From the NCBI RefSeq assembly GCF_003993795.1, contig NZ_RWKV01000010.1:1-64000 (forward strand): a stretch of 64,000 nucleotides of DNA, in the 5' to 3' direction. This stretch comes from Aquabacter cavernae (lineage in GTDB: Bacteria; Pseudomonadota; Alphaproteobacteria; Rhizobiales; Xanthobacteraceae). Shown piece by piece: positions 52,246 to 62,700 of the stretch (within the stretch, counting starts at the first letter, position 1; each line of letters starts with the position of its first letter). Made by a program: the position numbers and the translations under genes. The notes beneath the pieces were generated by a model, which saw only the letters and a list, made by a program, of their open reading frames with translations, did no database searches and was not told the DNA's origin.

Positions 52246-53112
52246 ATGACACAAGAGACACCGGCCGACACGGACGAGCAGCCCGGCGCCGCGCAGGCGC
52301 CGCGTCAGGATGCACCGGCCGGCGAGCGGCCGCAGACCGAGTTCGTGGAGGCGCTTGCCCGTGGCCTCGCGGTGCTTCAGGCGTTCGACGAGACCCATCC
52401 GGAAATGGCCCTCACAGAGGTCGCGCGCCGCACCGGCTTGCGGCCCGCCACGGCCCGGCGCAGCCTCCATACGCTCGAAGCGCTCGGCTATGTCCGCCAG
52501 TACAACAAGCGCTATGTGCTGGCGGCGCGTGTGCTCACATTGGGCGCGGCCTATCTGCGCGCCGCCCATGTGGATGAAGCCCTGATGCCGGAACTGCGCC
52601 GCCTCGTGTCGCAGTTCGGAGACGCCTCCTCGGTCGCGGTGCTGGATGGGACCAACATCCTCTACGTGGCCCATTGCTCGGAACAGCGCGCCGCGCGGCC
52701 CACGGCTGCCATCGGGGCGACCTATCCCGGCTATGTCACCTCCATGGGGCGCGTGCTGCTGTCCCGCCTGCCGCCGGAAGCCATCGAGATCTATCTGGCC
52801 CAGCTGCGCCCGGTGAAGCTCACCGACCATACCGAGACCGATATCGGCAAGCTGCGGCAGATTCTCGCCGAGGTCCGCCAGCAGGGCTATGCGGTGGTGG
52901 TGGACCAGCTGGACTATGGGGTGACCTCCCTGGCGGTGCCCATCAAGGACCAGTCGGGGCGCGTGGTGGCGGCGGTCAACAGCTCCGGCTATTCCGGCAA
53001 GCTGAATGCTGAGCGCCTCGTCCAGGAACGGCTCGTCGAACTCCAGCGCACCGCCGGCCGCATCAGCCAGGTCTTCGCCCGCTATCCCGCGCTCCTGCAC
53101 TCCATCCGCTGA
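52246..53112 (+). CDS. IclR-family transcriptional regulator (PcaR/PobR-like)
   Basis: A 288-residue regulator. A winged helix occupies residues about 35-95 (FVEALARGLAVLQAFDE, TEVARRTGLRPATARRSLHT). The effector-binding domain follows, with VAHCSEQRA, YPGYVTSMGRVLLS and a QQGYAVVVDQLDYGVTSLAVPIKD segment that resembles PcaR, PcaU and PobR, which respond to protocatechuate-type acids. It is divergent from the CoA-transferase/lyase genes and probably controls the ring-cleavage locus. Confidence 0.92.
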   Translation: MTQETPADTDEQPGAAQAPRQDAPAGERPQTEFVEALARGLAVLQAFDETHPEMALTEVARRTGLRPATARRSLHTLEALGYVRQYNKRYVLAARVLTLGAAYLRAAHVDEALMPELRRLVSQFGDASSVAVLDGTNILYVAHCSEQRAARPTAAIGATYPGYVTSMGRVLLSRLPPEAIEIYLAQLRPVKLTDHTETDIGKLRQILAEVRQQGYAVVVDQLDYGVTSLAVPIKDQSGRVVAAVNSSGYSGKLNAERLVQERLVELQRTAGRISQVFARYPALLHSIR

Positions 53113-53451
53113 CGGGGGCGGGCGGCACGGGACGCCTGCACACCCGCGTCACGGTTTCGCAGCTTGAGGCTGTCGAGCGCCCTTCTTCCCGGCCCTCGTC
53201 GCAGGCCAAATCCGCGCACGTCCAAACCTGAACCTTGGCCGCTCCAGCGGGCCCCGGCCGCGACTGCGGATTGATAGCTATTGTGTATCGCTGCTGCTGC
53301 GAAAAATATTGGATGCGCCCTGGCTTTGCTGCCACCACGGATTGAGCGCGTCTGCGGGCACATCAAGATGCCGTCGCAAAATGCAGGTCGCGCTGGTGAA
53401 GGTGCACCCGGTCAACCGGGGCACAAAAAACCAAGACGAGGGAACGCCAAA

Positions 53452-54660
53452 ATGAAGTTCAGGGCCTTAACGGTGGCCGGAGCCTTGCTCCTGGCCCAGC
53501 AATCACCTGTGCTCGCTGCAGATATCGACGTGAAGATCGGCGTTCTCGCCGACATGTCGGGTCTCTATTCCGACATTGGCGGCCAGGGCGCGCTCGTCGC
53601 TGCCCAGCTTGCCGTCGAGGAGTTCAACCCTGCCGCGAAGGGCATGAAGGTGGAGGTGCTCTCCGCCGACAGCCAGAACAAGCCCGACATCGCCGTCTCC
53701 ATCGCCCGCAAATGGTTCGACACGGACGGCGTGGACATGGTGGTGGACCTGCCCACCAGCGCCATCTCGCTGGCCATGGCGCCGCTGGTGTCGGAGAAGA
53801 ACAAGGTGGCGCTGTTCACCGCCTCCGGCAGCTCGGACCTCACCGGAAAGTCCTGCACCGCCAACGGTGTCCACTGGACCTACGATACCTGGGCGCTCTC
53901 CCACGGCACCGCCTCGGCGGTGACCAAGGCCGGCGGCAAGACCTGGTTCTTCATCACCGCCGATTATGCCTTCGGCCATGCCATGGAGCGCGATGCCAGT
54001 GCGGTCGTGGTGGAGAATGGCGGCAAGGTGCTGGGCGTCGTGCGCCATCCGCTGGACAGCAAGGACCTCTCCTCCTTCATCCTCCAGGCGCAGTCCTCCA
54101 AGGCGCAGGTGGTCGGCCTCGCCAATGCGGGCGGCGACCTCATCAATTCCATCAAGCAGGCGGCCGAGTTCGGCGTGGTGCAGGGCGGCCAGAAGCTCGC
54201 CGGCATGCTGCTCTTCATCTCCGACGTGCATTCGCTGGGCCTCAAGAACGCCCAGGGCCTGATGCTCACCACCGCCTTCTATTGGGACCTCAACGACAAG
54301 ACGCGCGCCTTCGCCGAGAAGTTCGCCAAGCGCAATGGCGGGCGCTATCCCACCATGACCCAGGCGGGCACCTATTCCTCCACCATCGCCTATCTCGACG
54401 CGGTGAAGCGCGTGGGCAGCCCCGATGACGGGCGCGCCGTGGTGAAGGCCATGCGCGATATCGGCACCTTCGACGATCCGTTGTTCGGCAAGACCTTCGT
54501 GCGCGCCGACGGCCGCGCGGTGCATGACATGCTGCTGGTGGAAGTGAAGAAGCCCGAGGATTCCAAGAAGCCGTACGATTACTACAAGATCGTCTCGGTC
54601 ATCCCCGCCGAGCAGGCATTCCGCCCCCTGGCGGACGGCAACTGCCCGCTGGTGAAGTGA
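53452..54660 (+). CDS. Liv-type solute-binding protein 2
   Basis: A 402-residue family 6 binding protein. A Sec signal (MKFRALTVAGALLLAQ, cleavage after VLA) is followed by DIDVKIGVLADMSGLYSDIG. The ABC-transporter ligand domain continues with GKTWFFITADYAFGHAME and SVIPAEQAFRPLADGNCPLVK at the end. GAGGGA precedes the ATG. It has no permease or ATPase of its own here and may share the LivHMGF complex 6 kb away. The upstream stretch 53113-53451 holds no other clear feature. Followed after 98 bp by an iron alcohol dehydrogenase. Confidence 0.92.
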   Translation: MKFRALTVAGALLLAQQSPVLAADIDVKIGVLADMSGLYSDIGGQGALVAAQLAVEEFNPAAKGMKVEVLSADSQNKPDIAVSIARKWFDTDGVDMVVDLPTSAISLAMAPLVSEKNKVALFTASGSSDLTGKSCTANGVHWTYDTWALSHGTASAVTKAGGKTWFFITADYAFGHAMERDASAVVVENGGKVLGVVRHPLDSKDLSSFILQAQSSKAQVVGLANAGGDLINSIKQAAEFGVVQGGQKLAGMLLFISDVHSLGLKNAQGLMLTTAFYWDLNDKTRAFAEKFAKRNGGRYPTMTQAGTYSSTIAYLDAVKRVGSPDDGRAVVKAMRDIGTFDDPLFGKTFVRADGRAVHDMLLVEVKKPEDSKKPYDYYKIVSVIPAEQAFRPLADGNCPLVK

Positions 54661-54758
54661 GCATCGGCCGGGCAATGGCCCGGCCGTCATTCCCCACAGC
54701 ACAGCCCGCCGACACGGCCGCGCCCCGCAAGCGGGGGCGGCGATGGGAGAGGCCAAGA

Positions 54759-55967
54759 ATGACGATCATCTCCGAAGACATGATGGACGCGCGCATCGCC
54801 GCGGCCCCCGCCAATCTGCGGGACACCAAGCCGTTCGTGACGGCGGGCCTGCGCGCACCCAACTGCTTCCTCGTGGGCCTCGGCGCCAGCCGCCGGACCG
54901 GCGCGGTGGCGGGCGGGCTCACCAGCGGACGCCGGGCTCTCCTCATCAGCGATCATGTGATCGCCGGGACGGGCGCGGTGGGCCTGCTGGAGCGGTCGCT
55001 GTCGTCGGCGGGCTTTGCGGTTTCGATCTTCCTGGAGGTGGAGCCGGAGCCCCATCTGGCCACCATTGAGGCGGTGGAGGCCCTGGCGGCGGAGGCCGGT
55101 GCGGATGTCGTGGTGGGCATTGGCGGCGGCTCGGTGATGGACGTGGCGAAGCTCGCCGCCCTCGCCATCGGCTCCGGCGCGACGGCGGGCGACCATCTGC
55201 GCCGCCCCCAGGAGACGCCGCGCGCCGGCGCCCTGCCGCTCATCCTGCTGCCCACTACCTCCGGCACCGGCAGCGAAGTGAGCATGTATGTGGTGGCGAC
55301 CGTGGACGGGCACAAGCGCTTCCTGATGGGCCAGGAGCTGATCCCGCACGCGGCCATTCTCGACCCGCTGCTCACGCTCTCCATGCCCCGCAGCGTCACA
55401 GCGGCCACCGGCCTCGACGCGCTGACCCACGCCACCGAGGCGCTCATGGGCCGGGCCTCCAACGCGCTGAACGAGACGGTGTCGCTGGGCGCCATCGCCA
55501 CCATCCTGCGCGCGCTGCCCGCCGCCTGCGATGACGGGCAGGATCTGGAGGCGCGCTACGCCATGGCGGTGGCCTCAAGCCTTGCCATGATGAGCTTCAA
55601 CCTCTCCGGCGGGTTGTGGGCGCACAGCGTGTCCTATGTGCTGACGGGTCATTTCAAGACACCCCACGGCATCGGCTGCGGCCTCGCCTTGCCCGGCCTC
55701 GTGGAGTTCAACGGCGCGGCGTCCGCATCCCTCATGGAGCGCCTCGTGCCGGTGCTCGGCGATGCGCCGGGCGAGCGGATCCGCGCCCTCATGGCGCGCG
55801 TCGGCGTCTCGCCGCGCCTTGCGGACCACGGCGTGCAGGAGGATCGCCTCGGCGCGCTGGCTCGCGAGATGGTGGAACAGTATCCGCGCCCGGGAAATCC
55901 CGTGCCCATGGGCCTGCCCGAGGCGGAGCGCTATTGGCTCGGCATGTATCGGGGCGAGGCGGCCTGA
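54759..55967 (+). CDS. Iron-containing alcohol dehydrogenase (maleylacetate-reductase-like)
   Basis: A 402-residue group III dehydrogenase. NAD-binding VVGIGGGSVMDVAKLAA and PTTSGTGSEVS are followed by iron ligands in GLDALTHATEA and the HFKTPHGIGCGLALP region. The ATG after GGGAGAGG was chosen. The family reduces or oxidises short alcohols, hydroxy acids and maleylacetate. Location after an aromatic-acid-type binding protein makes a role in the lower ring-cleavage pathway plausible, but substrate cannot be fixed. Confidence 0.88.
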   Translation: MTIISEDMMDARIAAAPANLRDTKPFVTAGLRAPNCFLVGLGASRRTGAVAGGLTSGRRALLISDHVIAGTGAVGLLERSLSSAGFAVSIFLEVEPEPHLATIEAVEALAAEAGADVVVGIGGGSVMDVAKLAALAIGSGATAGDHLRRPQETPRAGALPLILLPTTSGTGSEVSMYVVATVDGHKRFLMGQELIPHAAILDPLLTLSMPRSVTAATGLDALTHATEALMGRASNALNETVSLGAIATILRALPAACDDGQDLEARYAMAVASSLAMMSFNLSGGLWAHSVSYVLTGHFKTPHGIGCGLALPGLVEFNGAASASLMERLVPVLGDAPGERIRALMARVGVSPRLADHGVQEDRLGALAREMVEQYPRPGNPVPMGLPEAERYWLGMYRGEAA

Positions 55968-55986
55968 GGCCAAAAGCCCGCGCGGC

Positions 55987-56038
55987 GCTTGAGCGAGCCC
56001 GTTCGGAACCGGTCAAAGACCGGGGCCGATGGTATGAG
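55987..56038 (+). repeat. Dispersed palindromic repeat, copy 3
   Basis: Starts GCTTGAGCGAGCCCG, has the hairpin CCGGTCAAAGACCGG and ends GGCCGATGGTATGAG. It lies between the convergent iron dehydrogenase and HerA-like ATPase genes. Confidence 0.85.
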
Positions 56039-56047
56039 CCGATGCCT

Positions 56048-57580
56048 TCAGTCCGCCGGGCTCGGCTCGGCGGGCGTGCCGGCGGCATTGGGGTCGCCGG
56101 GCTCGGTCTCCCAGGCGAGGCCCGGAATGGCCACGATGCGGCGGCCCCGCCCGTCCAGGCGGCACACGATCACCTGCCGCTCTTCCATGTAAGCCAGCAG
56201 CCGCCGCGCGCGGCCCGGCGAGCGGCTGCCATAGGCGCGCGCCACGTCCGCGTCGGACGGGCAGGGGCGGCGGTCGAAGGCGGCGCGGGCGAGAGACAGG
56301 AACACGCCCTGCATGTCCTCGGGCAGCGCCCCGGCCATGCCCAGCACCTCGTTCCAGGGCGAATCCTCGGCCTCCGCTTCCGCCAGGTCGATGCCCGCAT
56401 GGGCCACCGCCAGGCGACGGCGGAAGGCGGAGAGGCTGAGCGGCTGGCCCCCGACGCGCCGGATGCGGCAGCGCACGAGAAAGTCCTGATAGAGCACCGA
56501 GATGGTGCGGAATCCCGCCTCGCTCTCCGCGAGAATGTCGCGGAGCGCCGCGTCGATGGCGGCCTGGCGCATTTCGGGCGAGAGGGTGGGGGCGGGCTCG
56601 GCGGCGGGGGGCGGCGCGGGCGGCGTGGAACGGGCGAGTTGCGCCATCACGTCTGACGTAGACGGCACGGCGGGCGCCACGGGGCGGCGCGGCACGAAGG
56701 GGCGGGCCTCTTCCGCGCCGGGCGTGAAAATGAGGTCGTGGGCGTCCTCGGCGGCGGCGGGCTCGGGCAGGGGCACGAGGCGCGGGCTGGTGGAGCGGGC
56801 GCCCGTTTCCACCGTGCCGATGCGCACGGGCAGGGGGCGGCGCGACAAAGCCGGGCCCAGCGCGATGAAATTGCCGCTCTGCAGGTCCCGGAACATCTCC
56901 GCCTGCCGCCGCTCCATGCCCAGGAGGTCGGCGGCGCGGGCCATGTCGATGTCGAGGAAGGTGCGGCCCATGAGGAAGTTGGAGGCTTCCGCCGCCACGT
57001 TCTTGGCGAGCTTGGCGAGGCGCTGCGTGGCGATGACGCCCGCAAGGCCACGCTTGCGCCCCCGGCACATGAGGTTGGTCATGGCGCCCAGCGACACGCG
57101 CCGGGCCTCGTCCGACACTTCGCCTGCGGCGGCGGGGGCGAAGAGCTGCGCCTCGTCCACCACCACCAGCATGGGGTACCAGAGGTCCCGCTCCGCATCG
57201 AACAGGCCGCCCAGGAAGGCGGCGGCGGCGCGCATCTGCTGCTCGCTGTCCAGGCCTTCCAGATTCAGGACCACCGAGACCCGGTGCTGGCGCACGCGGG
57301 CGGCGATGGATTGCAGGTCGTTTTCGCCCCGCTGCGCGTCCACCACCACATGGCCGTAGCGTTCCGCCAGGGAGACGAAGTCGCCTTCCGGGTCGATCAC
57401 CGCCTGCTGCACCCATGGCGCGCTCTGTTCCAGCAGGCGGCGCAGCAGGTGCGACTTGCCGGAGCCGGAATTGCCCTGCACCAACAGGCGCGTCGCCAGC
57501 AATTCCTCAAGGTCGAGCGCGGCCATGTCCCCGCCGGTGCGGGTGCCGAGATCGATGGACACCTTGGCCTGCGCGCTCAT
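56048..57580 (-). CDS. HerA/DUF87-type ATPase
   Basis: A 510-residue protein of the HerA-FtsK superfamily. Walker A is VQGNSGSGKSHLLRRL, Walker B is PMLVVVDEAQLFAP, and an arginine-containing GRKRGLAGVIATQRLAKL sensor region follows. The middle (residues about 250-350) is Pro/Ala-rich and probably disordered, and the C-terminal third is a distinct winged-helix-like region (SRSPGRARRLLAYMEERQVIV). HerA proteins pump DNA and pair with NurA nuclease, but no nurA lies nearby. A role in DNA processing is inferred. It is divergent from the ABC-F gene; the 226 bp between them show no further feature. Confidence 0.82.
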   Translation of the reverse strand: MSAQAKVSIDLGTRTGGDMAALDLEELLATRLLVQGNSGSGKSHLLRRLLEQSAPWVQQAVIDPEGDFVSLAERYGHVVVDAQRGENDLQSIAARVRQHRVSVVLNLEGLDSEQQMRAAAAFLGGLFDAERDLWYPMLVVVDEAQLFAPAAAGEVSDEARRVSLGAMTNLMCRGRKRGLAGVIATQRLAKLAKNVAAEASNFLMGRTFLDIDMARAADLLGMERRQAEMFRDLQSGNFIALGPALSRRPLPVRIGTVETGARSTSPRLVPLPEPAAAEDAHDLIFTPGAEEARPFVPRRPVAPAVPSTSDVMAQLARSTPPAPPPAAEPAPTLSPEMRQAAIDAALRDILAESEAGFRTISVLYQDFLVRCRIRRVGGQPLSLSAFRRRLAVAHAGIDLAEAEAEDSPWNEVLGMAGALPEDMQGVFLSLARAAFDRRPCPSDADVARAYGSRSPGRARRLLAYMEERQVIVCRLDGRGRRIVAIPGLAWETEPGDPNAAGTPAEPSPAD

Positions 57581-57806
57581 CGGGGCGCGCGTCCAAAGGC
57601 AGGGAGCGAGGAGATCATGGGGCGACTCATATCGATTCGCGCGGGGGGTTCAACTACGCAAACCCGGCCCCTAAGGCACTGGGATACCAAAGGGCTTGAA
57701 GTGGCTCGCGTAAATTCTCCGGCCAGACCTGCGTCTTGTGCGCTTCCCCCCGCACCCGAAATGCCCTAATCGCGAGGCCGTCTTCGTCTCAGGGCTCCCC
57801 GCGCGC

Positions 57807-59429
57807 ATGATCCGTCTCGATTCCATCGGCAAGCAGAACGGCAAGCAGATCGTCTTCATCGAGGCGTCCGCCACGCTCCTCAAGGGCGAAAAGATCGGCC
57901 TTGTCGGCCCCAACGGGGCGGGCAAGACCACGCTGTTCCGGCTCATCAACGGCCAGGAAGCGCCGGACGAGGGGCAGGTGAGCGTCGATCGCGGCACCTC
58001 CATCGGCTATTTCAGCCAGGATGTGGGCGAGATGGCGGGCCAGCCGGTTCTCAACGAGGTGATGGACGGCGCAGGTCCCGTCAGTTCCATCGCCAAGGAG
58101 ATGCGGGAGCTTGAGGCGGCCATGGTCGATCCCGACCGCGCCGACGAGATGGATGCCGTCATCGAGCGCTATGGCGAGGTGCAGGCCCGCTTCGAGGAAC
58201 TGGACGGCTATTCCCTGGAAGGCCGCGCCAGCGAGGTGCTGGCCGGCCTCGGCTTCAGCCAGGAGATGATCGACGGCGATGTGGGGCGCCTCTCCGGCGG
58301 CTGGAAGATGCGCGTGGCGCTGGCCCGCATCCTGCTCCAGCGCCCGGACGTGATGCTGCTGGACGAGCCGAGCAACCATCTCGACATCGAAAGCATCATC
58401 TGGTTGGAGGACTTCCTGAAGGGCTTCGACGGCGCCCTGATGATGACCTCCCATGACCGCGCTTTCATGAACCGCGTGGTGGGCAAGGTGGTGGAGATCG
58501 ACGGCGGCACGCTCACCACCTATTCGGGCAATTACGAATTCTATGCCGAGCAGCGGGCGCTGGCGGAGAAGCAGCAGCAGGCGCAGTTCGAGCGCCAGCA
58601 GGCCATGCTGGCCAAGGAAGTGGCCTTCATCGAGCGCTTCAAGGCGCGCGCCTCCCATGCCGCCCAGGTGCAGAGCCGGGTGAAGAAGCTGGACAAGATC
58701 GACCGGGTGGAGCCGCCGCGCCGCCGCCAGAGTGTGGCGTTCGAGTTCCAGCCCGCGCCCCGCTCGGGCGAGGATGTGGCGAGCCTGAAGAACGTCTCCA
58801 AAAGCTATGGCGCGAAGACCGTCTATGACGGGCTGGACTTCCATGTGCGCCGCCGCGAGCGCTGGGCCATCATGGGCGTGAACGGGGCGGGCAAGTCCAC
58901 GCTGCTGAAGCTGGTGACCGGCGCCACCACGCCGGATTCCGGCACGGTGACGGTCGGGGGCAGCGTGAAGATGGGCTATTTCGCCCAGCATGCCATGGAC
59001 GTGCTGGAAGGCGAGCGCACCGTGTTCGAGACCCTGGAGGATGCCTTTCCCCAGGCGGGACAGGGTTCCCTGCGCTCGCTCGCGGGCTGCTTCGGCTTCT
59101 CCGGCGACGATGTGGAGAAGCGCTGCCGCGTGCTCTCCGGCGGCGAGAAGGCGCGCCTCGTCATGGCCAAGATGCTCTATGACCCGCCGAACTTCCTGGT
59201 GCTGGACGAGCCCACCAACCATCTGGACATCGCCACCAAGGAAATGCTCGTGGCCGCGCTGGAGAGCTATGAGGGCACCATGCTGTTCGTCTCGCATGAC
59301 CGGCACTTCCTCGCCGCCCTCTCCAACCGCGTGCTGGAACTGACGCCCGAGGGCGTGCACCAATATGGCGGCGGCTATACGGAATATGTGGCCCGTACCG
59401 GCCAGGAAGCGCCGGGTCTGCGCCATTAG
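57807..59429 (+). CDS. ABC-F family ATPase (translation-associated)
   Basis: A 540-residue protein with two ABC domains and no membrane part. Domain 1 has GPNGAGKTT, signature RLSGGWKMRVALARIL and DEPSNHLD; domain 2 has GVNGAGKST, VLSGGEKARLVMAKML and DEPTNHLD. The inter-domain P-site tRNA interaction motif region is charged (residues about 245-310; EQRALAEKQQQAQFERQQAM). Such proteins bind ribosomes and resolve stalled or drug-blocked complexes. The exact subfamily (Uup, YbiT or EttA-like) is not resolved. Confidence 0.92.
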   Translation: MIRLDSIGKQNGKQIVFIEASATLLKGEKIGLVGPNGAGKTTLFRLINGQEAPDEGQVSVDRGTSIGYFSQDVGEMAGQPVLNEVMDGAGPVSSIAKEMRELEAAMVDPDRADEMDAVIERYGEVQARFEELDGYSLEGRASEVLAGLGFSQEMIDGDVGRLSGGWKMRVALARILLQRPDVMLLDEPSNHLDIESIIWLEDFLKGFDGALMMTSHDRAFMNRVVGKVVEIDGGTLTTYSGNYEFYAEQRALAEKQQQAQFERQQAMLAKEVAFIERFKARASHAAQVQSRVKKLDKIDRVEPPRRRQSVAFEFQPAPRSGEDVASLKNVSKSYGAKTVYDGLDFHVRRRERWAIMGVNGAGKSTLLKLVTGATTPDSGTVTVGGSVKMGYFAQHAMDVLEGERTVFETLEDAFPQAGQGSLRSLAGCFGFSGDDVEKRCRVLSGGEKARLVMAKMLYDPPNFLVLDEPTNHLDIATKEMLVAALESYEGTMLFVSHDRHFLAALSNRVLELTPEGVHQYGGGYTEYVARTGQEAPGLRH

Positions 59430-59577
59430 GCGGGGCCGTCCGCGGCGCACGGCGGCGCGCCTGGATCAAGCGTGAGACGGATCGATGGCAAGCGTTTCGT
59501 GATTCGCGCAGACGTATAGAGGCAGATCTTCGCTCGTCGATGCGGTCAGGGGCCTGATCCGTACAGGTTGAAATATG

Positions 59578-59601
59578 CCGAGCGATGAAACTTCCGCTCG
59601 G
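59578..59601. terminator. Inverted repeat downstream of the ABC-F gene
   Basis: CCGAGCG and CGCTCGG pair across a 10-nt loop in the 365-bp gap before the autotransporter gene. No T tract follows, so termination is uncertain. The remainder of 59430-59794 shows no gene. Confidence 0.4.
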
Positions 59602-59794
59602 CTGTTCCTTGCGGGCGCCTCGTCATTTCAGCAGGAGGCCAGAAGGTCCTATCTCTTTGAACGGGCGGATATTCTGTCCGGCCCTTGTTCGTGCCTTGCG
59701 TGAAAATGCGCCGCAGGCAAAGTTCGCCATTCCCTTTCACAGAACTCTGATACCCATTGGGCAGGTCCAGCTTGCCTGCCCGAGGGGTCTTTCC

Positions 59795-62700
59795 GTGCGT
59801 TCTCCCTTTCCCGCCGCCGCTCGCCGCGCTCCCTGGATCCAGGAATTCCAGGTTAAGCATTCGGGTGGGCGGCGCCGGGCCCTGCTGGCCACGGTCGCGT
59901 CCGGCCTCATGCTCCTCTCCCTCGCCGGCGCCGCACGGGCGGATGGCGGCGCGGGGGGCAGCCCTGAGGGCGGCGCGGGCGGCATCGACAGGCTGACGGG
60001 CGCGGGCGGGGCGGGAGCGAACGGCACGTCCGGCCAGGGCGCGGGCGGTGGCGGCGGCGCCGGTGTCACGGGCGGTGCGGGCGGCGCGGGTGCGGGCGGC
60101 GGCAGTGCCATCGGCGGCACGGGCGGCGCGACCCCCGGCGCCACGGGCGGAAACGGCAGCTTCGGCACGGGCTATGGCGCGGGCGCGGGCGGCGGCGGCG
60201 CCCATGGTTATGTGGGCGCGGCGGCGCCTAGCGGGAATGTCCGGGGCGGCAATGGCGGCTATGGCGGCAGCGACGGCGGCAGCAATGGCGGCGGCGGCGG
60301 CGCGGGCGGCCACGGCGCCGTGCTCACGGGCAGTTCCTATACGCTGACCACCTCCTTCACCGGCGGCACGGGCGGAAACGGCGGCTACGGCAATTGGGGC
60401 AGCACCGGCTATGGCGGTGATGCGGGCAGCGCGGGCGCCGGCCTCGTTTTCTCGACCACCGATGGCGTCTCGGCCACGGTGAGCGGCACCATCACCGGCG
60501 GCACAGGCGGTGAGGCGGGCGCCGGTTCGGCCAGCGGCGAGGGCGGGACGCCCGGCACCGACAGCGTGGGCGGCGTCGGCGTGACCGGCCAGAACCTAAC
60601 CCTGGTTCTCACCTCCACCGCGCGGGTCTCCGGCGGCCTCACTTGGAACGGCACGAGCCGCTCCGCCGCCATCGCCTTCACGGGCGGTTCCAACGTGCTG
60701 GACCTGCAGCCCGGCGCCACCATCACCGGCTTGGTCACCGGGGCGGATGCGGACGATACGCTGCGCTTCAGCGGCCCTTCGGGCATCGGCCAGAGCTTCG
60801 ACCTTTCTCAGCTTGATGCGGGCGGTCAGTTCGCCGGGTTCGGCACGCTGGAGCAAGGGGGAGATGCGGGCCTCGTCATCACGGGCTCGACCTCCTCGGC
60901 CTTCACCCTGATGGTTGCGCAGGGACAGGCGGAACTGTCCTACGGGGTCTCCCTGTCCGGTCCCGTCATTATCGCGAGCGGCGGCTTCCTGGTGCTTGAG
61001 GGCAATGAACTGACGGGGCAGGTGCGGCTCAGCGGCACCTTGAGTTCCGCGATGAGCACCAGCCAGATCGGCAGCCTGCTGCTGACCGACGCGGGCACCA
61101 TCGATACGCAGTTGAACACGGCGATTGTGGTGTCCAGCCCCGTGACGGGCTCGGGCTCGCTCACCAAGACCGGCACGGGCACCCTCACCTTGTCTGAAGG
61201 CAGCACCGCCACCGGCCTCATTACGGTGGCGAGCGGCACCTTGGCCCTGGGCGCCGACACCACGGTGTCCGGCCCCCTCCAGGTGAATGGCGGCGGCATC
61301 CTCTCTTTGGCGGGCGGGAACACGCTGTCCGGATCCCTGGCGCTGGCGGGCATGGTGAGCGTCAACGGAACGGCGCCGAGCACCCTGTCCGGGGGCCTCG
61401 CGCTCACGGGCGCAGGCACTGTCCTGGCGGCCGAGGGCACCGCGTTGAACGTGACGGGTGTCGTGTCGGGCTCCGGCTCGCTCATCAAGGAAGGGCTCGG
61501 CACCCTGACCTTGTCAGGCGGCAGCACCGCGTCGGGTCTTATCGAGGTGGCCTACGGCACCCTCGCCCTGGGGACGGGCGCAAGCGTTGCCGGACCCATG
61601 CAGGTGGATGCCGGCGGCACGCTCGTCCTTGCGGGCGGCAATGCCGTTGCAGGCGGGCTGACCCTTGCCGGAACCGTCACGGCGAACGGCGCGAACACGT
61701 TGGGTGGGCTGGCCCTCTCAGGCGCGGGCAGCGTGACCGCGCAGCCGGGCGCTGTGGTGGACGTGACGGGCGCCGTGTCCGGCTCCGGCTCGCTCACCTT
61801 GGCGGGCGGGGGCACGCTGGCGCTCACGGGCGGCAGCACCGCCTCCGGCCTCATTTCTGTGACCGCGGGCACCCTCGCGGTCGGCTCCGGCGCGAGCGTG
61901 TCGGGGCCGGTCCAGGTGGATGCGGGTGCCGTGCTGGCGCTCGCCACGGGCAGCACGCTCGGCGGCGCGCTTGGCTTGTCGGGCACCCTGGCGGCGCTGG
62001 GCGATGCCTCGGTGACCGGGACCGTGTCGGTGAGCGGCACCGGCGTGATCGACACGGTGCCGGGCGCGACCCTCACCGTCATCGGGCCGGTCTCCGGCCC
62101 CGGCGAATTGGAGAAGGCGGGCGAAGGGACGCTGCTGCTCGCCAACGGCGCGTCGGGCTTGAGCGCGGTGACGATTTCGGGCGGTGTGCTGGGGCTCGGC
62201 GCGGGCGCCGTGCTGGACGCGCCGGTCTCGGTTGCTCCGGGCACGGTGCTGGGCCTGTCGGGCGGCAGCACCGTTACGGGTCCGGTGACGCTGGGCGGCA
62301 CCATCCTGTCCGAGCAGATCGGGCCGGGCGCCAACACGCTGGCCGGGGGCCTCATCCTCGCGGGGACCGGCATCATCGATACGCGCGGCGTCTCTGAACT
62401 CATCATCGAGAACGGGATTTCCGGCACGGGCGGGATCGTGAAGGTGGGGCAGGGCACGCTGACGCTTACCGACCCCTCCACCTATCAGGGCGCCACCGAC
62501 ATCCTGGCGGGCACGCTGGCTTTGGTGGGCGCGGGCAGCGTCGCTTCGTCCAGCGGCGTGAATTTGGTCGGCCCCACGTCCGTGCTCGATATTTCCGGCA
62601 CCACCAGCGGCACCTCCGTCACGGCCCTCCAGGGGATGGGCACAGTGGCGCTGGGCGGGCAAACGCTGACCATCACCGATGCCTCGGGCCTCTTCTCCGG

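Noticed and set aside
59940-60340. CRISPR or simple DNA repeat array in the Gly-rich region
   Set aside because: The GGC-rich periodicity is codon-level glycine coding within one open frame. There are no uniform repeats and spacers.
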